Shown here: piece after piece, positions 63,961 to 64,000 of the stretch
Layout of the letters: the number at the start of each line of letters is the position of its first letter
Position numbering within the stretch: the stretch's first letter is position 1
Assembly (NCBI GenBank): GCA_937139405.1
Contig: CAKZPV010000004.1
Location: 186,001 to 250,000 of the forward strand
Length of the DNA: 64,000 nucleotides
Source of the DNA: an uncultured Nitrospirota bacterium
Lineage (GTDB): Bacteria > Nitrospirota > Nitrospiria > Nitrospirales > UBA8639
Direction of reading: 5' to 3'
Translations under genes and position numbers: made by a program
The notes under the pieces: generated by a model
What the model was told of the DNA's origin: nothing
Database searches by the model: none
Seen by the model: the letters and a program-made list of their open reading frames with translations, nothing else

Positions 63961-64000
63961 TCCGATTAACGGTAAACTAAAACTATCTCAAGTCTAGCAG

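Overview
The window is bacterial chromosome of moderate GC content with dense genes on both strands. The gene mix suggests a Nitrospirota (Nitrospira-like) bacterium: a group 3b NAD(P)-linked [NiFe] hydrogenase, many tandem universal stress proteins, a long pentapeptide-repeat protein, small cytochrome c and cupredoxin proteins, and an exopolysaccharide locus. This placement is an inference from gene content. No rRNA or other marker gene is present to confirm it.

Left part (1-34,000): a redox, stress and fermentation region. It holds the end of a kinase/ATPase gene, a class I aldolase (fbaB), a CBS-domain protein, a membrane protein, and a minus-strand operon of universal stress protein, pentapeptide protein and cytochrome c. 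A Kef-type antiporter and a CDF metal exporter follow. Then come a PAS histidine kinase with its NtrC-type sigma54 activator, two more stress proteins, a cupredoxin, and a complete hyhBGSL hydrogenase with maturation genes (protease, hypA, F, C, D, E; no hypB). After these lie a nonsense-mutated ion channel, an unlisted 48-residue membrane peptide, a fourth stress protein, and a four-gene pyruvate:ferredoxin oxidoreductase operon whose fourth subunit is an NAD(P)H/FAD/4Fe-4S protein.

The main finding is regulatory. Four sigma54 (-24/-12) promoters lie before the stress-protein operon at 6866, the stress protein at 13156, the cupredoxin-hydrogenase cluster and the oxidoreductase operon. Each has, 100-190 bp upstream, a site resembling the imperfect palindrome TGTMGCN-N3-TGCNACA. 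The two-component pair lies among them and is the natural candidate activator. The predicted regulon would couple pyruvate oxidation, NAD(P)H/ferredoxin exchange, hydrogen turnover and stress proteins, presumably when respiration stops.

Middle part (34,000-40,500): mostly general genes (a cupredoxin/carboxypeptidase-like secreted protein, ftsH, rmuC, small zinc-ribbon proteins), plus a possible structured RNA at 39,888-40,000.

Right part (40,600-62,300): a minus-strand exopolysaccharide locus. It encodes an outer-membrane export lipoprotein, a chain-length protein, a GspA-like ATPase with a LysM domain, and a CpsD-like ATPase lacking the Walker A lysine. An unusual protein joins a chain-length-type coiled coil to an export-protein domain. 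Sugar genes include several fusions (initiating transferase with 4,6-dehydratase; oxidoreductase with acetyltransferase), two PLP aminotransferases, two methyltransferases, a deacetylase, a PhyH-type oxygenase and a GT2 transferase. A secreted beta-helix protein follows. No flippase or polymerase was recognised. The window ends in long non-coding stretches and a decayed IS3-family element.
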